Shown here one piece after another: positions 17,954-24,616 of a stretch of 32,036 bases of DNA. The first letter of the stretch is position 1. The number at the start of each line of letters is the position of its first letter. The DNA comes from Bordetella parapertussis. GTDB lineage: Bacteria; Pseudomonadota; Gammaproteobacteria; Burkholderiales; Burkholderiaceae_C. The translations under genes were made by a program, and so were the position numbers. The notes under the pieces are model-generated. The model saw only the letters and a list, made by a program, of their open reading frames with translations, did no database searches and was not told where the DNA came from. Where the stretch lies: contig CAMDCZ010000024.1 of NCBI GenBank assembly GCA_945890735.1, positions 1 through 32,036 of the forward strand. The letters run 5' to 3'.

Positions 17954-17973
17954 ACCTAGGTAAAACCCTAGGT
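17954..17973. repeat. CCTAGG inverted repeat upstream of the crtE promoter
   Basis: ACCTAGG and CCTAGGT form a perfect 7-bp inverted repeat around the 6-base spacer TAAAAC. Each arm is itself a CCTAGG palindrome. There is no T-run, so it is not a classical terminator of the NnrU-like gene, which ends 18 bases upstream. The 8-mer ACCCTAGG contained here occurs again upstream of bchX (20177-20184), which suggests a shared regulatory site. Confidence 0.5.
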
Positions 17974-17982
17974 TCATTGCAA

Positions 17983-18014
17983 TTGACAAACCCTTGTGTC
18001 ATGTTAAATTGACA
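17983..18014 (+). promoter_or_regulatory. crtE promoter with PpsR/CrtJ operator
   Basis: TTGACA (17983-17988) is a perfect sigma70 -35 hexamer. TTAAAT (18004-18009, spacing 15) or TAAATT (18005-18010, spacing 16) can act as the -10. The 18-mer at 17997-18014 is an exact TGT-N12-ACA box, with the symmetrical arms TGTCA and TGACA around 8 bases. This is the consensus of PpsR/CrtJ, the aerobic/light repressor of purple-bacterial photosynthesis genes. Because it covers the -10, binding should block transcription of crtEF. Confidence 0.75.
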
Positions 18015-18033
18015 CTCGTGCATGTCGTCCTGA

Positions 18034-18981
18034 ATGGTCAGGGCGATGTTTGTCACGCCGCCTGCGGGGGTTCCCATGTCCATGTTGACACGCATCGAAG
18101 CTGCGCTCGAACAGCATTTCACCCTCACGCATACCCAGAGTGCCCCCCCCCGCTTGATGGCCGCCATGCGCCACGCAGTGTTTCCGGGCGGTGCGCGCAT
18201 CCGACCGCAACTGTGTTTGGCGGTCGCCAAGGCCTGTGGCGAGGACGATTCGGCACTCACCGATGCGGCCGCGGCAGCGATCGAGTTGTTGCACTGTGCC
18301 TCCTTGGTGCATGACGACATGCCTTGCTTTGACGATGCCGACATGCGACGCGGCCAAGTCACGGTCCACAAACAATTCGGCGAGCCGCTGGCGCTGCTCA
18401 CTGGCGACGCTCTGATTGTCATGGCATACCAAGTGTTGGCTCGAAGTGGTCGCCAACATCCAGCCCGCTTGGTCGAGCTCTTGGCCACGGTTTCTGACGG
18501 CGTGGGTGCCCCTGACGGCATCGTGGCCGGCCAAGCCTGGGAATGCGAAACCCGGGTGACCTTGAGTCAATACCAACGCGCCAAAACCGGTGCACTGTTT
18601 GTGGCGGCCACCATGGCGGGTGCGCAATCTGCAGGCGTGGACCCCACACCTTGGCGCGCTTTGGGCGACACCTTGGGAGAGGCCTACCAAGTCGCTGACG
18701 ACATCCGAGATGTCATGCTGCAAGACCATCAACTGGGCAAGCCTGCTGGCCAGGATGCGACACACGGTCGCCCCAGTGCGGCAGCCGACCTGGGGCTCAA
18801 AGGTGCGCTTGACTATTTCAACCGCCTCATGGGGGATGCCGTCGAGGCGGTTCCCGCTTGTGAAAACCGCTCTGCCATGCGCCAGTTGGTCATGCAAGAG
18901 TCAGAGCGCTTGGTGCCGCCTTCGGCTTGCGCGTTGATCGCCCAGCAGGCCCAGCTTTCGCCCATGCGTGTGAGTGCCTGA
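18034..18981 (+). CDS. crtE: Geranylgeranyl diphosphate synthase
   Basis: Makes C20 GGPP from FPP and IPP for phytoene and for the phytyl/geranylgeranyl tail of bacteriochlorophyll. Motif LVHDDMPCFDDADMRRG carries the first Asp-rich motif (D94-D100 in the 315-residue form) and VADDIRDVML the second. The residue five places before the first motif is Ala (A89), small enough for C20 product, in contrast to Tyr in the nearby IspA. I use the first ATG (18034), 20 bases after the PpsR box, but the ATG at 18076 (MSMLTRIEAALEQ), preceded by a G-run, may be the true start since the extra 14 residues look unconserved. First gene of the photosynthesis superoperon. Confidence 0.92.
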   Translation: MVRAMFVTPPAGVPMSMLTRIEAALEQHFTLTHTQSAPPRLMAAMRHAVFPGGARIRPQLCLAVAKACGEDDSALTDAAAAAIELLHCASLVHDDMPCFDDADMRRGQVTVHKQFGEPLALLTGDALIVMAYQVLARSGRQHPARLVELLATVSDGVGAPDGIVAGQAWECETRVTLSQYQRAKTGALFVAATMAGAQSAGVDPTPWRALGDTLGEAYQVADDIRDVMLQDHQLGKPAGQDATHGRPSAAADLGLKGALDYFNRLMGDAVEAVPACENRSAMRQLVMQESERLVPPSACALIAQQAQLSPMRVSA

Positions 18982-18991
18982 GGTGCCGCCA

Positions 18992-20170
18992 ATGGCAGGA
19001 GTGAATCTGAAAAGCCTGGACCTGGCCAAGCCCTTTGCCAAGCCCGCTGCCGCGCGTTCTGCTTGGCGTCGCTGGCTCGACCAGCGCATCGACAGCTGGA
19101 TGACTTCACCCGGCTTTTACCGCTGGGCGATTGGCAACCCCCTGACCCGCTGGGTCACACGCCGCAGGGCCTCGCAGTTGTTCGAGGTCATGGCTGGGTT
19201 TGTCCATTCACAGGTATTGCTTGCCTGTGTGCGCCTGCAGTTGTTTGACATGTTGCGCCGCCAGCCCATGGCTTTGGACGATCTCGCCAAAGCCTGCCAG
19301 ATGACTCCCCCCGCCATGCAGCGCTTATTGCATTCGGCCGTGTCTTTGCGCTTGCTGGAAAGCCGGGGTCAGCAGTTGTATGGCCTGGGTCCATTGGGTG
19401 CGCCCGTGGCGGCCGACCGAGGACTGCAACTCATGATCGAACACAACGCAGTGTTGTTCGACGACATGCGCGACCCGCTCGCTTTGTTGCGTGACCAGGT
19501 CCAGCCGCACATGCAAGCCTATTGGCCCTACATGGACGGCGACAGCACGCAGGGGTGGGAGGCGGCACAGGTGGCGCGGTATTCAGAGCTGATGGCCACC
19601 TCTCAACGCTTTGTCGTGGAAGAACTGCTGGCTTCCTATGACTTCCACGGCCACGAGCGCATGCTCGATGTCGGTGGCGGTCAGGGCGGTTGGGTCGGTG
19701 CGCTGGCTCGGCATGCGCCACATTTGCAACTCATGCTGTTCGATTTGCCACCGGTGGCGGCGCTGGCCCAAGCCCGCATGCAACAGTTGGGCGTGGCCGA
19801 TCGGGTCAGCACCCATGGCGGCAGCTTCATCAGCGACCCGCTACCCCAGGGCGCCGATCTGGTGACCTTGGTGCGGGTGGCCCATGACCACCCTGATGCA
19901 GTGGTCAAAGACTTGCTCGCCAAGATTTACCACGCTTTGCCGCGCGGCGGTCGCTTGCTGTTGGCCGAACCCATGGCGCAGTCTTTGGGCGAGCCGCCCA
20001 TGGTCGGGGATGCCTACTTTCATTTTTACTTGTTGGCCATGGGCAGCGGTCGTTTGCGCACGGCCGATGAACTGCGGGGCTTCATGCTGGCGGCGGGGTT
20101 TGAAGCGGTTGACCTGCTGTCTAACCCGATGCCCTTGCACACCAGACTGCTTTTGGGTCGTAAATCCTAA
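18992..20170 (+). CDS. crtF: Hydroxyneurosporene O-methyltransferase
   Basis: 392-residue SAM-dependent methyltransferase. It methylates the 1-hydroxyl of hydroxyneurosporene and related acyclic carotenoids, giving the methoxy group of spheroidene. An N-terminal winged-helix dimerisation region (FEVMAGFVHSQVLLACVRLQ, then a helix-turn-helix-like DDLAKACQMTPPAMQRLL) precedes the SAM fold. The glycine-rich SAM loop is LDVGGGQGGWVGALA (D226), followed by the acidic LFDLPPV strand end and the catalytic-helix region RVAHDHPD. I chose the ATG at 18992 because GAGGT lies 7 bases upstream; a GTG at 18974 overlapping the crtE stop is the alternative. Follows crtE closely, as in Rhodobacter and Rubrivivax. 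Confidence 0.93.
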   Translation: MAGVNLKSLDLAKPFAKPAAARSAWRRWLDQRIDSWMTSPGFYRWAIGNPLTRWVTRRRASQLFEVMAGFVHSQVLLACVRLQLFDMLRRQPMALDDLAKACQMTPPAMQRLLHSAVSLRLLESRGQQLYGLGPLGAPVAADRGLQLMIEHNAVLFDDMRDPLALLRDQVQPHMQAYWPYMDGDSTQGWEAAQVARYSELMATSQRFVVEELLASYDFHGHERMLDVGGGQGGWVGALARHAPHLQLMLFDLPPVAALAQARMQQLGVADRVSTHGGSFISDPLPQGADLVTLVRVAHDHPDAVVKDLLAKIYHALPRGGRLLLAEPMAQSLGEPPMVGDAYFHFYLLAMGSGRLRTADELRGFMLAAGFEAVDLLSNPMPLHTRLLLGRKS

Positions 20171-20176
20171 GTAATT

Positions 20177-20237
20177 ACCCTAGGCTGGGGCCGAAAACGT
20201 CAATTTACATTGACACAAGGCAATGTAACTCTAAAAA
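20177..20237 (+). promoter_or_regulatory. bchX promoter region with PpsR-like operator and nested inverted repeats
   Basis: The 117 bases between crtF and bchX hold no gene. From the left are ACCCTAGG (20177-20184, also seen upstream of crtE) and a near-consensus PpsR/CrtJ box CGT-N12-ACA (20198-20215) whose core is the perfect repeat GTCAAT-TTAC-ATTGAC. A perfect -35 TTGACA (20210-20215) sits inside the box, with an A-rich -10 near TAAAAA (20232-20237, spacing 16). A second perfect repeat, TTACATTG-N8-CAATGTAA (20205-20228), overlaps both. The layout predicts repression of bchXYZ and downstream puf genes by a PpsR-type regulator plus possibly another dimeric factor. Confidence 0.7.
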
Positions 20238-20287
20238 TACAACCCAGAACGATGCATTTCCATCGATGACGGTGATTGGAGCCCCTG

Positions 20288-21298
20288 ATGAGTCAAACCA
20301 ACAGCAATGCAGACAAGCCAATTCAGTTCGTTGACCGTTTACGGCAAGAGGCCTTTCAGGAGCCCGACGCTGTGCACACCGGCGAGGTCACCAAAGAAAC
20401 CCAGGTCATAGCCATTTACGGCAAGGGCGGCATTGGCAAAAGCTTCACGCTGGCCAACCTGAGTTACATGATGGCGCAGCAGGGCAAAAAAGTGCTGCTG
20501 ATTGGCTGTGACCCCAAGAGCGACACCACCAGTTTGCTGTTTGGTGGCAAAGCTTGTCCAACCATCATCGAAACCTCTTCCAAGAAAAAACTCGCTGGCG
20601 AAGAAGTCAAGATCGGCGACGTGTGCTTCATCCGCGACGGCGTGTTTGCGATGGAGCTCGGCGGCCCCGAGGTCGGTCGTGGCTGCGGTGGTCGAGGCAT
20701 CATCCATGGCTTTGAAACCCTGGAAAAACTCGGCTTCCACGAGTGGGGGTTTGACTATGTGTTGCTCGACTTTTTGGGCGACGTGGTGTGTGGCGGTTTC
20801 GGCCTGCCCATCGCGCGCGACATGTGCCAAAAAGTCATCGTCGTCGGCTCCAACGATTTGCAGTCGCTTTATGTGGCCAACAACGTGTGCAGCGCGGTCG
20901 AGTATTTCCGCAAACTCGGTGGCAACGTGGGCGTGGCCGGCATGGTCATCAACAAAGACGACGGGACTGGCGAGGCGCAGGCCTTTGCCGCCAACGCGGG
21001 CATACCTGTCTTGGCTGCGATTCCAGCCAATGAAGACATCCGCCGCAAGAGTGCCAGCTACGAAATCATCGGCAAGCCCGACGGTGAGTGGGGCGCCTTG
21101 TTCGCCGAACTGGCGAAAAACGTGGCGGATGCACCTCCAAAGCGGCCCAAGCCGCAAACCCAAGACCAGCTTTTGGGCCTGTTCAGCGCAGATGTGACTG
21201 GCCGTGACTTTGTCATGACCCCGGCCACCGAGGTGGACATGACCGGCAAAACCGTCATTGACCGCCCCACCTTGGAAGTCGTTTACGACGAGGCCTGA
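20288..21298 (+). CDS. bchX: Chlorophyllide a reductase iron protein, subunit X
   Basis: 336 residues. NifH-like ATPase that passes electrons to BchYZ for reduction of the C7=C8 bond of chlorophyllide a in bacteriochlorophyll a synthesis. P-loop GKGGIGKS at 45-52. The bridging [4Fe-4S] cluster cysteines are C133 (GRGCGGRG) and C168 (DVVCGGFG). I use the ATG at 20288, which has GGAG 6 bases upstream, rather than an in-frame TTG at 20276. The C-terminal tail past residue 280 (PPKRPKPQTQDQLLGLF onward) is typical for BchX and absent from BchL. bchY starts 3 bases after the stop. bchC, usually just upstream, is missing. Confidence 0.97.
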   Translation: MSQTNSNADKPIQFVDRLRQEAFQEPDAVHTGEVTKETQVIAIYGKGGIGKSFTLANLSYMMAQQGKKVLLIGCDPKSDTTSLLFGGKACPTIIETSSKKKLAGEEVKIGDVCFIRDGVFAMELGGPEVGRGCGGRGIIHGFETLEKLGFHEWGFDYVLLDFLGDVVCGGFGLPIARDMCQKVIVVGSNDLQSLYVANNVCSAVEYFRKLGGNVGVAGMVINKDDGTGEAQAFAANAGIPVLAAIPANEDIRRKSASYEIIGKPDGEWGALFAELAKNVADAPPKRPKPQTQDQLLGLFSADVTGRDFVMTPATEVDMTGKTVIDRPTLEVVYDEA

Positions 21299-21301
21299 GC
21301 C

Positions 21302-22831
21302 ATGAGCGACATCATCCCCATCACCCCTTTGCCCAACCCAGCCGCGGCCAGCGCCGATGGCCTGGGTTGCCATGCCGGCAAGGACCAGATGCTGGACGCT
21401 GCCGCCAAAGCCGGTAAAAGCGATGTGCTGGCGCAGTACGCCACCGACTACCCCAAAGGCCCGCACGACCAGCCACAAAGCATGTGCCCCGCGTTTGGTT
21501 CCTTGCGCGTGGGTTTGCGCATGCGCCGCACCGCCACCATCTTGAGCGGCTCGGCCTGTTGTGTCTATGGTTTGACGTTCACCTCCCACTTTTACGGCGC
21601 ACGACGCACCGTGGGCTATGTGCCTTTCAACTCCGAGACCTTGGTCACTGGCAAGCTGTTCGAGGACATCCGCGACGCGGTGTATGCCGAGGCTGACCCT
21701 GAGAAGTTAGACGTCATCGTGATCATCAACCTGTGCGTGCCCACCGCCAGCGGGGTGCCTTTGCAGTTGCTGCCCAAAGAGATCAATGGTGTGCGCATCA
21801 TCGGCATCGATGTGCCGGGTTTTGGTGTGCCCACCCATGCCGAGGCCAAAGATGTGTTGGCCGGTGCCATGCTGCAATACGCGCGCCACGAAGCCATGGC
21901 GGGCCCCGTGGCTGCCCCCCGTCAAGGCCGAAGCGCCAAGCCCACGATCACTTTGCTGGGCGAAATGTTCCCCGCCGATCCGATGATCATTGCGCAAATG
22001 ATCGCGCCCATGGACTTGGCCGTTGGCACGGTCGCACCCACCCGTGAGTGGCGCGAGTTGTACGCCGCGCTCGACTGCAAAGCGGTCGCCGCGATCCACC
22101 CTTTCTACACCGCCAGCGTGCGTGAATTCCAAGCAGCAGGCCGGCCCATCGTCGGCTCCGCCCCTGTGGGCATCGAAGGCACCCACGATTGGCTGGGCGC
22201 CATCGGCCAAGCCTGTGGTGTCAGCCAAGACAAGATCGACGCGGCGCGCAACCAAACCCTGGGCGCGATGCGCGGTGTGCTGGCTTCCCAAAAAATCAAC
22301 GGCCGCATCACCCTCAGTGGCTATGAAGGCTCTGAGCTGTTGGTGGCACGTTTGCTGATCGAGTGCGGTGCAGACCTGCGCTATGTCGGCAGTGCCTGTC
22401 CCGCCACCGCCTGGAACCAACACGATGCCGATTGGCTCCAGGCCAAAGGGGTGCATGTGCAGTTCCGTGCTTCGCTGGAGCAAGACCTGGCAGCCATGCA
22501 CGAGTTCAAGCCGCAGTTGGCCATTGGCACCACCCCTGTGGTGCAAGCGGCCAAAGAGCTGTGCATTCCTTCCTTGTATTTCACCAACCTGATTTCTGCG
22601 CGGCCTCTGATGGGCGTGGCCGGCGCGGGCTCCTTGATTCAGGTGGTCAATGCCGCCATCGGCAACCAAGCCCGCTTTGACGAAATGAAAGCCTTCTTTG
22701 GCTCGGTCGGCCAAGGCGATGAAGCCGGTGTCTGGGAGCGTGTGCCGGTGATGCACCCTGACTTCAAAAAAGAAGTGCGGCGCCAGTTTGAGAAAAAGCA
22801 AAAGAAACGCAAAGCCGAGGAGATGGGCTGA
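21302..22831 (+). CDS. bchY: Chlorophyllide a reductase subunit Y
   Basis: 509 residues. NifD/BchN-like subunit of the catalytic heterotetramer BchY2Z2. Likely cluster ligands near the N-terminus are C23 (GLGCHAGK), C62 (QSMCPAFG) and C86/C87 (SGSACCVYGL); one further Cys, in the ISAR-adjacent C-terminal third, is probably structural. The segment FYGARRTVGYVPFNSETLVTG and INLCVPTASGVPLQLL are characteristic of BchY. The lysine-rich C-terminal end (RRQFEKKQKKRKAEEMG) extends past the conserved core. Its TGA overlaps the bchZ ATG by one base (22831), so translation is coupled. Confidence 0.96.
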   Translation: MSDIIPITPLPNPAAASADGLGCHAGKDQMLDAAAKAGKSDVLAQYATDYPKGPHDQPQSMCPAFGSLRVGLRMRRTATILSGSACCVYGLTFTSHFYGARRTVGYVPFNSETLVTGKLFEDIRDAVYAEADPEKLDVIVIINLCVPTASGVPLQLLPKEINGVRIIGIDVPGFGVPTHAEAKDVLAGAMLQYARHEAMAGPVAAPRQGRSAKPTITLLGEMFPADPMIIAQMIAPMDLAVGTVAPTREWRELYAALDCKAVAAIHPFYTASVREFQAAGRPIVGSAPVGIEGTHDWLGAIGQACGVSQDKIDAARNQTLGAMRGVLASQKINGRITLSGYEGSELLVARLLIECGADLRYVGSACPATAWNQHDADWLQAKGVHVQFRASLEQDLAAMHEFKPQLAIGTTPVVQAAKELCIPSLYFTNLISARPLMGVAGAGSLIQVVNAAIGNQARFDEMKAFFGSVGQGDEAGVWERVPVMHPDFKKEVRRQFEKKQKKRKAEEMG

Positions 22832-24303
22832 TGCTGGTACTTGACCACGATCGTGCAGGCGGCTATTGGGGTGCGGTGTATGTGTTCACTGCCATCAAAG
22901 GCTTGCAAGTTGTCATCGACGGCCCGGTCGGTTGCGAAAACCTGCCAGTCACATCGGTGTTGCACTACACCGATGCCTTGCCACCGCACGAGCTGCCAAT
23001 TGTCGTGACCGGTTTGGCCGAGGAACAACTCGGTCGCGAAGGCACCGAGGGCGCGATGAAGCGTGCCCACCAAGTACTCGACCCTGACTTGCCCGCCGTG
23101 GTGGTCACAGGTTCCATTGCCGAAATGATTGGCGGCGGTGTCACGCCCGAGGGCACCAACCTGATGCGCTTTTTGCCGCGCACCATTGACGAAGACCAAT
23201 GGCAATGTGCCAACCGTGCGATGTACTGGTTGTGGACCGAGTACGGCATGAAAAAAGTGCCCAAGCGGGTGCGCAAAGCAGGCGAGAAGCCTCGCGTGAA
23301 CATCATCGGTCCTTGCTACGGCACCTTCAACAGCCCGAGCGATTTGGCTGAGATCCGCCGCTTGGTGCAAGGCATTGGCGCCGACATCAACATGGTGTTC
23401 CCGCTGGGCAGCCATTTGGCCGAGGTGTCGCAACTGGTCGAAGCCGATGTCAATATTTGCATGTACCGCGAGTTTGGCCGCATGTTGTGCGAGGCCTTGG
23501 ACCGCCCCTACCTGCAAGCCCCGATTGGCCTGCACAGCACCACCAAGTTTTTGCGCAAGTTGGGCGAGTTGCTGGACCTGGACCCCGAGCCCTTCATTCA
23601 GCGCGAACGCCACACCACCATCAAACCTGTTTGGGATCTGTGGCGCTCGGTCACCCAAGACTTCTTTGCCACTGCCAGTTTCGCGGTGGTCGCCACCGAC
23701 ACCTATGCACGCGGCATCCGCAAGTTTTTGGAAACCGAAATGGGCATGCCCTGCAAATTCGCGGTGTCTCGCCTGCCTGGCCAAAAAACAGACAACGCGC
23801 AGGTGCGTGAGTTGGTCCACAAGCAAATGCCCCTGATCTTGTTTGGCAGCTACAACGAGCGCATGTACCTGGCCGAAGCGGGCAGCACCGGCCCGATGAA
23901 AGCCTCGTTCGTACCGGCCTCTTTCCCTGGCGCGATCATCCGTCGCCACACCGGCACCCCGTTCATGGGCTACAGCGGTGCAACCTACTTGATTCAAGAG
24001 GTCTGCAATGCCCTGTTCGATGCCTTGTTCCACATCCTGCCCCTGGGCACCGACATGGACAAAGTCGACGCCACCTTGGCACGCGGCATCAGCGGCGCCC
24101 AAGAAAACACCCCTTGGGACGATGCCGCGCAAACACGCTTGCACACCATCGTCGCCGGGCAACCGGTGTTGGTGCAAATTTCAGCGGCCAAGCGTCTGCG
24201 TGATTTGGCCGAGGGCAAGGCCCGCGCCAAAGGCGAAGACCTGGTCACCTTGGACCATGTGCAACAAGCCGGCGCTGAGCTGGGCTTGGGAGAAGTCGCA
24301 TGA
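22831..24303 (+). CDS. bchZ: Chlorophyllide a reductase subunit Z
   Basis: 490 residues. NifK/BchB-like subunit that pairs with BchY and binds the catalytic site. The early DGPVGCENLPVTSVLHYTDALPP block carries C35, the cluster ligand, followed by TGLAEEQLGREGTEGAM and VTGSIAEMIGGGVTPEGTNL. The last 80 residues (PWDDAAQTRLHTIVAGQPVLVQIS and RLRDLAEGKAR) correspond to the light-independent protochlorophyllide reductase C-terminal domain shared with BchB. Tightly packed after bchY. An ATG overlapping its stop (ATGA, 24300-24303) opens a 41-codon ORF leading to the pufB ribosome binding site. Confidence 0.96.
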   Translation: MLVLDHDRAGGYWGAVYVFTAIKGLQVVIDGPVGCENLPVTSVLHYTDALPPHELPIVVTGLAEEQLGREGTEGAMKRAHQVLDPDLPAVVVTGSIAEMIGGGVTPEGTNLMRFLPRTIDEDQWQCANRAMYWLWTEYGMKKVPKRVRKAGEKPRVNIIGPCYGTFNSPSDLAEIRRLVQGIGADINMVFPLGSHLAEVSQLVEADVNICMYREFGRMLCEALDRPYLQAPIGLHSTTKFLRKLGELLDLDPEPFIQRERHTTIKPVWDLWRSVTQDFFATASFAVVATDTYARGIRKFLETEMGMPCKFAVSRLPGQKTDNAQVRELVHKQMPLILFGSYNERMYLAEAGSTGPMKASFVPASFPGAIIRRHTGTPFMGYSGATYLIQEVCNALFDALFHILPLGTDMDKVDATLARGISGAQENTPWDDAAQTRLHTIVAGQPVLVQISAAKRLRDLAEGKARAKGEDLVTLDHVQQAGAELGLGEVA

Positions 24304-24425
24304 ACCCCATCACCTACTTTTCATGTGCTGCAGCGCATGAAATCTCCCCGATGTCGTGGCTCTTGCTGCGGCTGCCCAGGTTGCGCGGGTTGGGCGCAGC
24401 GTTGGCCTCACGGCCATTTTGTTGA
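24300..24425 (+). CDS. 41-codon ORF coupled to bchZ and ending on the pufB ribosome binding site
   Basis: The ATG overlaps the bchZ stop as ATGA, and the TGA (24423-24425) runs directly into AAGGAG (24425-24430), the pufB ribosome binding site. The peptide begins MNPITYFSCAAAHEI and has a Leu/Arg-rich second half (SWLLLRLPRLRGLGAAL), including an AGG codon. In Rhodobacter this interval holds pufQ and, in R. sphaeroides, pufK, a short ORF proposed to gate pufBA translation. The start/stop placement here fits such a leader function. No similarity to PufQ (which has a longer single-span segment) is evident. Coding status is uncertain: the coordinates are suggestive, but the composition is not strongly gene-like. 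Confidence 0.4.
   Translation: MNPITYFSCAAAHEISPMSWLLLRLPRLRGLGAALASRPFC
24321..24400 (+). other. Two RNA hairpins in the bchZ-pufB spacer
   Basis: TCATGTGC and GCGCATGA (24321-24328, 24333-24340) pair over 8 bp with one G-U around the tetraloop TGCA. A second structure pairs GCTGC (24365-24369) with GCAGC (24396-24400) and GCCCA (24374-24378) with TGGGC (24391-24395). Neither is followed by a T-run. They could mark mRNA processing or protect the 5' end of the puf message, or control pufB translation together with the short ORF they lie in. Confidence 0.45.
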
Positions 24426-24436
24426 AGGAGCATCGC

Positions 24437-24586
24437 ATGTCAAACCATCGGACTTCCATTTCCGGGCTGACTGACGAAGAGGCTCAGGAGTTCCACCATT
24501 ACTGGATTCAGGGAACCGTTGGCTTCACAGCTGTTGCTGTGTTGGCCCACATCCTGGTCTGGGCATGGCGGCCCTGGTTCGTCTGA
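24437..24586 (+). CDS. pufB: Light-harvesting 1 (LH1) beta polypeptide
   Basis: 49-residue antenna polypeptide. Start at the ATG 24437, preceded by AAGGAG with 6-base spacing; upstream in-frame sequence is not conserved. Features are the cytoplasmic head with SGLTDEEAQEFHHYWIQG, a single membrane helix and the bacteriochlorophyll-ligating H38 in AHILVWAWRPW, with the Trp residues that shape the absorbance near 870 nm. The C-terminal WRPWF is typical of LH1 beta. It pairs with PufA to form the ring around the reaction centre. Unusually, pufA does not follow directly: a 75-residue ORF is between them. Confidence 0.97.
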   Translation: MSNHRTSISGLTDEEAQEFHHYWIQGTVGFTAVAVLAHILVWAWRPWFV

Positions 24587-24616
24587 GTCAAGTTCATTAA
24601 CGAACGGAGTTAAACC

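Noticed and set aside
22639..24177. 512-codon minus-strand ORF opposite bchZ/bchY
   Set aside because: Complement of two well-supported bch genes and low-complexity His/Gln/Gly-rich translation.
24356..24436. Upstream extension of pufB
   Set aside because: The in-frame extension is not conserved in LH1 beta, and AAGGAG 6 bases before 24437 supports the short form.
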